A stretch of DNA of 64,000 nt from positions 1 to 64,000 of the forward strand of contig JAEESZ010000012.1 in NCBI GenBank assembly GCA_016286535.1, written 5' to 3'. The notes beneath the pieces were generated by a model. It was not told the DNA's origin. It made no database searches and saw only the letters and a list, made by a program, of their open reading frames with translations. Below, in pieces: positions 60,279 through 64,000 of the stretch; position 1 is the first letter of the stretch, and each line of letters begins with the position of its first letter. The position numbers and the translations under genes were made by a program. This DNA comes from Treponema sp. Its GTDB lineage: Bacteria > Spirochaetota > Spirochaetia > Treponematales > Treponemataceae.

Positions 60279-60343
60279 AATAATTATGGTAGCGTTATTT
60301 TCTTAAAACTACAATTATGATATTTTTAAAACGAAGGTAAAAA

Positions 60344-60802
60344 ATGGAAAAACTCTTTGAAATAAATGTGCGCATAACAGCTTTTAATCAGGTAAAAACA
60401 GAAAGAACTTGTGTTAATTTTATTAATTTTGACGGTGATTGTTCGGCTCCTTTTTTTGAAGGAAGCATATTGCCCGGCGGGGTAGATACCCAGAAGTTCG
60501 AAGAAGGAAAGTGCGGAACCTTAAGTGCAAGATACATTCTTAAGGGAAAGGATGCGGGGGGAAGGGAGACTTGCTTATTTATAGAAAACAACGGCACTTT
60601 TAAGGAAGACGGCTCTATAGAAACTGAACCCAAAATTCTTTGTGATAATGAAGAACTTGCCCCTCTTTTTGCCGGCAGACTAAGCGGCAGAATCAGAGAG
60701 GTTGATTGTCCTGAGCACAACAGAATTGTTATTGAGATTTATAAACATAAATCGCAGACGGTGGCCTCAGTTGCCCGTATAAGATCATCCGGAGCAATTT
60801 GA
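60344..60802 (+). CDS. DUF3237 family protein
   Basis: 152 residues. The small beta-barrel fold of DUF3237 is suggested by FEGSILPGGVDTQKFEEGKC, then LSARYILKGKDAGGRETCLF and IEVYKHKS-type strands. Function unknown in the family. The 3' end overlaps the convergent YbaK-type gene by 64 bp. Confidence 0.6.
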   Translation: MEKLFEINVRITAFNQVKTERTCVNFINFDGDCSAPFFEGSILPGGVDTQKFEEGKCGTLSARYILKGKDAGGRETCLFIENNGTFKEDGSIETEPKILCDNEELAPLFAGRLSGRIREVDCPEHNRIVIEIYKHKSQTVASVARIRSSGAI

Positions 60803-61221
60803 ATCTGAATGCCCCTCTGGCCTCCGCTTATGCAAACCTTCTCGTGAAGAATTATCTGTTCATCTATAAAGGTTCGGAACTTCTTTTTCATTCCAAGAGG
60901 GGTGCAGCCTCCGCGAATGTAACCGGTCAGGGCAAGCAGCTCTTCCGGTTTTACAGGATTAATTTCTTTACAACCGCAGGCCTGCCTTGCTTTTTTAAGG
61001 TTGATTTCGTCTGTAGCCGACTGGCAGAAAACACAGATTTCTTTTGTGTCGGTTCTCATTACAATAGTTTTAAAAACAGTCTCCGGAGGAACCTTAAGTT
61101 TTTCTGCCATTCTGACGGCAGCCCCCTTTGCAAGTTCGTGTTCTCCATCATCATCATATTCCTGAGCCTGGTAAGCAATTCCAAGCCCTTCAAGAATTCT
61201 CATCGCGTTTGTCTTTTTCAT
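60739..61221 (-). CDS. ybaK: Cys-tRNA(Pro)/Cys-tRNA(Cys) deacylase, YbaK/EbsC type
   Basis: 160 residues, normal length. AMRILEGLGIAYQAQEYDDD is the opening, the catalytic Lys is in PPETVFKTIVMR, the substrate loop is GYIRGGCTPLGMKKKFRTFI and the end ISGGQRGIQIQIAPDDLIRA. The protein hydrolyses Cys mischarged on tRNA(Pro). It lies 13 bp downstream of the metalloregulator gene. Confidence 0.92.
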   Translation of the reverse strand: MKKTNAMRILEGLGIAYQAQEYDDDGEHELAKGAAVRMAEKLKVPPETVFKTIVMRTDTKEICVFCQSATDEINLKKARQACGCKEINPVKPEELLALTGYIRGGCTPLGMKKKFRTFIDEQIILHEKVCISGGQRGIQIQIAPDDLIRATEATVCDLCL

Positions 61222-61234
61222 ATATTAATCCTTA

Positions 61235-61957
61235 TTAACTTCTTGCCTTTTTGTATTCCAGGGGCGAAATATTAAAAAAGTCCTTGAATACAGCGCTGAA
61301 TTTACTCTGGCTTTCGTAGCCGACTTCTTCTGCAATTTCTTTTACCGTTTTGTCTGTTTTTGTAAGAAGTTCTGCAGCTTTTTCCATGCGGTGCTCTTTT
61401 ATGTGGGCAGCAAGGGAGGTTCCGTACACATCTTTGAAAACAGTCTTAAGGGTGGTAGGGTTCATTGCAAAGTTTTTAGAAAGTTCCTCAATTGTAATCC
61501 TTTTTGAAAGATTTTCCAGCAGAAAATCGTGAACATTTTTAATGGTTTCAACCTGATTTTCAAGATATTCAGAGTTTTCGTTTATTTTTTCGTGTTTGCT
61601 GTCAAAGTCCGGGCAGCTTAAAGACATAAGGCTTTCAATTATTGAATGCAGGCTCTTTGCTTTTGCAGAAGAGGCTGCCGAATAGAAAACTTCTTTTTCA
61701 TCTCTATAGCTTTCTATTAAATCTGCTTCTTTCAGGATTTTTAAGTGATGTGATACTGCGGGCGTTGTCATGTTCATAATCTGTGCAATATTCAGTACGC
61801 ATTCGCTTGAGTGGCAGAGGAGCCAGAAAATTTTCAGGCGGCTGGAATCTGCCAGCAGGGAAAAAATCTGTGCGACAGTCTGGAACTCACTGCTTTTGGA
61901 AAGTTCTCCTTTTATAAAATCCTGCTTAAAATATTCTCTTTCCTTGTGAATCTTCAT
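61235..61957 (-). CDS. ArsR-AraC fused metalloregulator
   Basis: 240 residues with two DNA-binding domains. Residues ~25-100 are an ArsR/SmtB winged helix (ADSSRLKIFWLLCHSSECVL, then MNMTTPAVSHHLKILKEADL), containing the E-C-V-L metal-site Cys. Residues ~140-240 are a complete AraC domain (TIEELSKNFAMNPTTLKTVF and VKEIAEEVGYESQSKFSAVF). The divergent gap to the metal export genes contains both a palindrome and a 21-bp-spaced direct repeat, the site types preferred by the two domains respectively. Confidence 0.88.
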   Translation of the reverse strand: MKIHKEREYFKQDFIKGELSKSSEFQTVAQIFSLLADSSRLKIFWLLCHSSECVLNIAQIMNMTTPAVSHHLKILKEADLIESYRDEKEVFYSAASSAKAKSLHSIIESLMSLSCPDFDSKHEKINENSEYLENQVETIKNVHDFLLENLSKRITIEELSKNFAMNPTTLKTVFKDVYGTSLAAHIKEHRMEKAAELLTKTDKTVKEIAEEVGYESQSKFSAVFKDFFNISPLEYKKARS

Positions 61958-62020
61958 TTAAACCTCCTTGCCGTATTTTTATTCATTTTTAGATGTTTTT
62001 CTGCTTCGTCTGAATTCTTA

Positions 62021-62054
62021 TCCAAAAAGAAATTCTTTTATTCCAAAAAGAAAT
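62021..62054. promoter_or_regulatory. Direct repeat, 21-bp spacing (AraC-type site)
   Basis: TCCAAAAAGAAAT at 62021-62033 and again at 62042-62054, exactly two helical turns apart. AraC proteins bind such tandem half-sites. It lies about 65 bp upstream of the fused regulator's start and about 100 bp before the metal-binding protein gene. Confidence 0.55.
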
Positions 62055-62107
62055 ACTTAAAGAAAAAATCTTGCTATTTGGATAAAACAATTATATATTT
62101 TTCTTAA

Positions 62108-62127
62108 AATTAAACAACTGTTTAATT
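62108..62127. promoter_or_regulatory. Palindrome AATTAAACA-AC-TGTTTAATT (ArsR-type operator)
   Basis: Perfect 9-bp arms with a 2-bp centre, very like SmtB/CadC operators. It lies 28 bp before the metal-binding protein start and just after a TATATTT -10-like box. Confidence 0.7.
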
Positions 62128-62154
62128 GATAGTAACGAAATTAGGAGTGTTTAT

Positions 62155-62373
62155 ATGAAAAAAACTTACCAGATTGAAGTAGATTGTGCTAACTGTGCAA
62201 ACCTTATGCAGGATGCTGCCAAAAAAACTGAAGGCGTAACTTCTGCAAATGTAAACTTTATGACCCAGAAAATGGAAGTAGAGTTTTGCGAGGGAGCAGA
62301 TGAAAAAAAGGTAATGAAATCAGTTTTGAAAGCCTGTAAAAAGGTTGAACCAGACTGCGAAATTGAATTCTAA
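62155..62373 (+). CDS. Heavy-metal-associated domain protein
   Basis: 72 residues forming one HMA ferredoxin-like domain. The metal site C-x2-C is in VDCANCANLMQDAAKKTEGV (the usual M/T-x-C-x-x-C is D-C-A-N-C here). Such single domains deliver zinc, cadmium or copper to a P1B ATPase. The ATPase encoded 53 bp downstream has no N-terminal HMA domain of its own, so this protein probably supplies it in trans. Confidence 0.88.
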   Translation: MKKTYQIEVDCANCANLMQDAAKKTEGVTSANVNFMTQKMEVEFCEGADEKKVMKSVLKACKKVEPDCEIEF

Positions 62374-62426
62374 ACTATTATAAATACATCATAGTCAAAA
62401 GCCATGGTCAGGAATAAGGAGCATTT

Positions 62427-64000
62427 ATGACAAAGAAACAGAAGAAATTATTGAGAAAGATAATTATAGCATCTGCAGGATTAATTGTAATAAATCTTCT
62501 TTCAAAGTTTCTGATAATAAAGGGGCAGACTCTAAAAGATTTTCTTTACGGGCTGCCACTTGCTTTAGCCTATATCTGTATTTATTGTATTGTAGGCGGA
62601 AACATTTTAATAAAAGCTTTTAAAGGCATTTTAAACCGAAAGCTTTTTGACGAAAACTTTTTAATGACGATTGCAACTATAGGTGCCTTTGCCCTGGCAG
62701 TATACGACCGTTCCGGGGACTATAACGAAGCAATTTTTGTAATGCTTTTTTATCAGATTGGGGAATTGTTTCAGAGTATTGCAGTTGGAAAGAGCCGCAA
62801 GAATATCAGTGATTTAATGGATATTCGTCCGGATTATGCAAATATTGAAAAGGATGGTCAGCTTATTCAGGTAAGTCCTGATTCTGTAAGCATTGGTTCT
62901 GTAATTGTTGTTCAGCCCGGCGAAAAAGTTCCTCTTGATGGTATTGTTGAAGAAGGAAAATCAAGTCTTAATACTGCAGCCCTGACTGGCGAAAGTCTTC
63001 CAAGAGAAGTTTGTCAGGGGGATGAAATTGTAAGCGGAAGTATTAATCTTACAGGTGTATTAAAGATAAAAACCAGCAAAGAATTTGGAGAATCAACAGT
63101 ATCAAAGATTCTGGAACTTGTAGAAAATGCCAGCTCACGAAAATCAAAATCAGAAGAATTTATATCTAAGTTTGCAAGACTTTATACACCGGCCGTAGTT
63201 TTTAGTGCCCTGGCCTTGGCTCTTCTTCCACCACTGGGTATTCTCCTTTTTACACATACAGCCCCAGCCTGGATGGACTGGCTTTACAGAGCCCTTACTT
63301 TCCTTGTAATTTCCTGTCCTTGCGCTCTTGTAATCAGCATTCCATTAACTTTCTTTGCAGGTCTTGGCGGAGCAAGCCGGGAAGGAATCTTAATTAAAGG
63401 TTCAAATTATCTGGAAACCCTGTCTAAAACAAAAATCCTTGTTTTTGATAAGACCGGAACTCTAACAAAGGGAGTTTTTGAAGTAACGGGAGTGCATCAC
63501 AATACCCTGGAAGAAGAAAAAATCCTTGAATATGCTGCCCTTGCAGAAAGTGCCTCTTCTCATCCGATTAGTAAGAGTCTTATAAATGCCCACGGAAAAG
63601 TTCTGGACAGGAGCAGGGTAAAGGATATTGAAGAAATAAGCGGAAAGGGAATAAAGGCCGTAGTTGATAATGATAAGGTTGCAGTTGGAAATTCCAGACT
63701 GATGGAAGATCTGGGAATTGCCTATAAAGACTGTCATAAGGTTGGAACAATTATTCATGTTGCCATAAACGGACAGTATAGCGGACATATTGTAATTTCA
63801 GATGTTGAAAAAGAAAATGCCAGAGAAGCAGTGATGGCGCTTAAGAAGGCCGGTATAGAAAAGACTGTCATGCTTACAGGAGATGCAGATAAGGTTGCTC
63901 AGGCAGTCGCAGAAAAACTGGGCCTTGATGAAGTTCACAGTCAGCTTATGCCGCAGGATAAGGTGTTTGAAGTTGAAAAGCTTCTTGCAGAAAAAACGAA
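62427..64000 (+). CDS. P1B-type heavy-metal-exporting ATPase, 3' end outside window
   Basis: At least 524 residues from the ATG at 62427 (AAGGAG before it). Transmembrane helices at ~12-60 and ~85-110. Actuator loop TGESLPRE. Metal-binding helix SCPCALVISIP (C-P-C). Phosphorylation site DKTGTLTKG. The conserved SSHPISK and MLTGDADKVA motifs follow. The class and the ArsR-type regulator suggest Zn(II)/Cd(II)/Pb(II) export. The N-terminus lacks the usual HMA domain. It is cut off by the window end after the hinge region. Confidence 0.93.
   Translation, partial: MTKKQKKLLRKIIIASAGLIVINLLSKFLIIKGQTLKDFLYGLPLALAYICIYCIVGGNILIKAFKGILNRKLFDENFLMTIATIGAFALAVYDRSGDYNEAIFVMLFYQIGELFQSIAVGKSRKNISDLMDIRPDYANIEKDGQLIQVSPDSVSIGSVIVVQPGEKVPLDGIVEEGKSSLNTAALTGESLPREVCQGDEIVSGSINLTGVLKIKTSKEFGESTVSKILELVENASSRKSKSEEFISKFARLYTPAVVFSALALALLPPLGILLFTHTAPAWMDWLYRALTFLVISCPCALVISIPLTFFAGLGGASREGILIKGSNYLETLSKTKILVFDKTGTLTKGVFEVTGVHHNTLEEEKILEYAALAESASSHPISKSLINAHGKVLDRSRVKDIEEISGKGIKAVVDNDKVAVGNSRLMEDLGIAYKDCHKVGTIIHVAINGQYSGHIVISDVEKENAREAVMALKKAGIEKTVMLTGDADKVAQAVAEKLGLDEVHSQLMPQDKVFEVEKLLAEKT

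Overview
The window looks like chromosomal DNA of a host-associated, polysaccharide-degrading spirochaete, most likely a Treponema of the rumen/gut type. This rests on inference: low-to-moderate GC, many lipoprotein signal peptides (LSSC, LAGC, FVGC boxes), a FliM-derived protein, an integrase start typical of the genus, and several beta-glucan-active glycosidases. No rRNA or tRNA gene was recognised.

Layout. 1-1940: type I restriction genes (5' end of hsdS, then hsdM) on the minus strand. 2.1-7.4 kb: accessory and decaying DNA holding a HipA-like kinase with its own winged-helix domain and four helically phased operator repeats, the wreck of an AbiE toxin-antitoxin pair, an integrase with a large internal deletion, and an intact hipBA pair whose operator fills the promoter spacer. 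7.4-20.7 kb: a patchwork of small single-function genes (alkyltransferase, several GNAT acetyltransferases, a kinase/aminoglycoside-phosphotransferase fusion, an HTH-FliM-SpoA fusion, J-domain protein, methyltransferase, flavin reductase), with several internally deleted pseudogenes and two arrays of exact 35-bp palindromic units at 13.8-14.0 and 18.6-18.9 kb.

20.8-39.5 kb: core and metabolic genes. These are a LysR regulator divergent from a tannase-like secreted esterase, a lipoprotein/radical-SAM maturase pair, a B12-binding radical SAM protein, a porin-like protein, an aldo-keto reductase, a LytTR/DUF3021 pair with an amide hydrolase whose leader can hide its ribosome site, a GH43 enzyme, a GntR-controlled ABC exporter with a 39-bp palindromic operator, a GH16 laminarinase and a frameshifted multi-repeat protein.

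39.5-46.3 kb is an AT-rich defence-like island bracketed by two near-identical palindromic terminators. It carries an Abi_2/HEPN gene followed by its own promoter-sRNA-terminator unit, then a gene set governed by a WYL-domain regulator: PD-(D/E)XK nuclease, two-repeat zinc protein, small proteins, DEDDh exonuclease and a polytopic membrane protein. Four copies of the palindrome ACTATCA-N5-TGATAGT lie exactly 9 nt before four separate -10 boxes. I consider this the best candidate for an undescribed system.

46.3-59.3 kb is a glycan utilisation locus: a GH94-like giant, an LplB/YtcP/lipoprotein ABC importer without its ATPase, a YesM/YesN two-component pair, GH30 and GH16 enzymes. 59.4-64 kb holds fructosamine-kinase-like, DUF3237 and YbaK genes, then a fused ArsR-AraC metalloregulator divergent from a metal-binding protein and a P1B-type ATPase that runs off the window.
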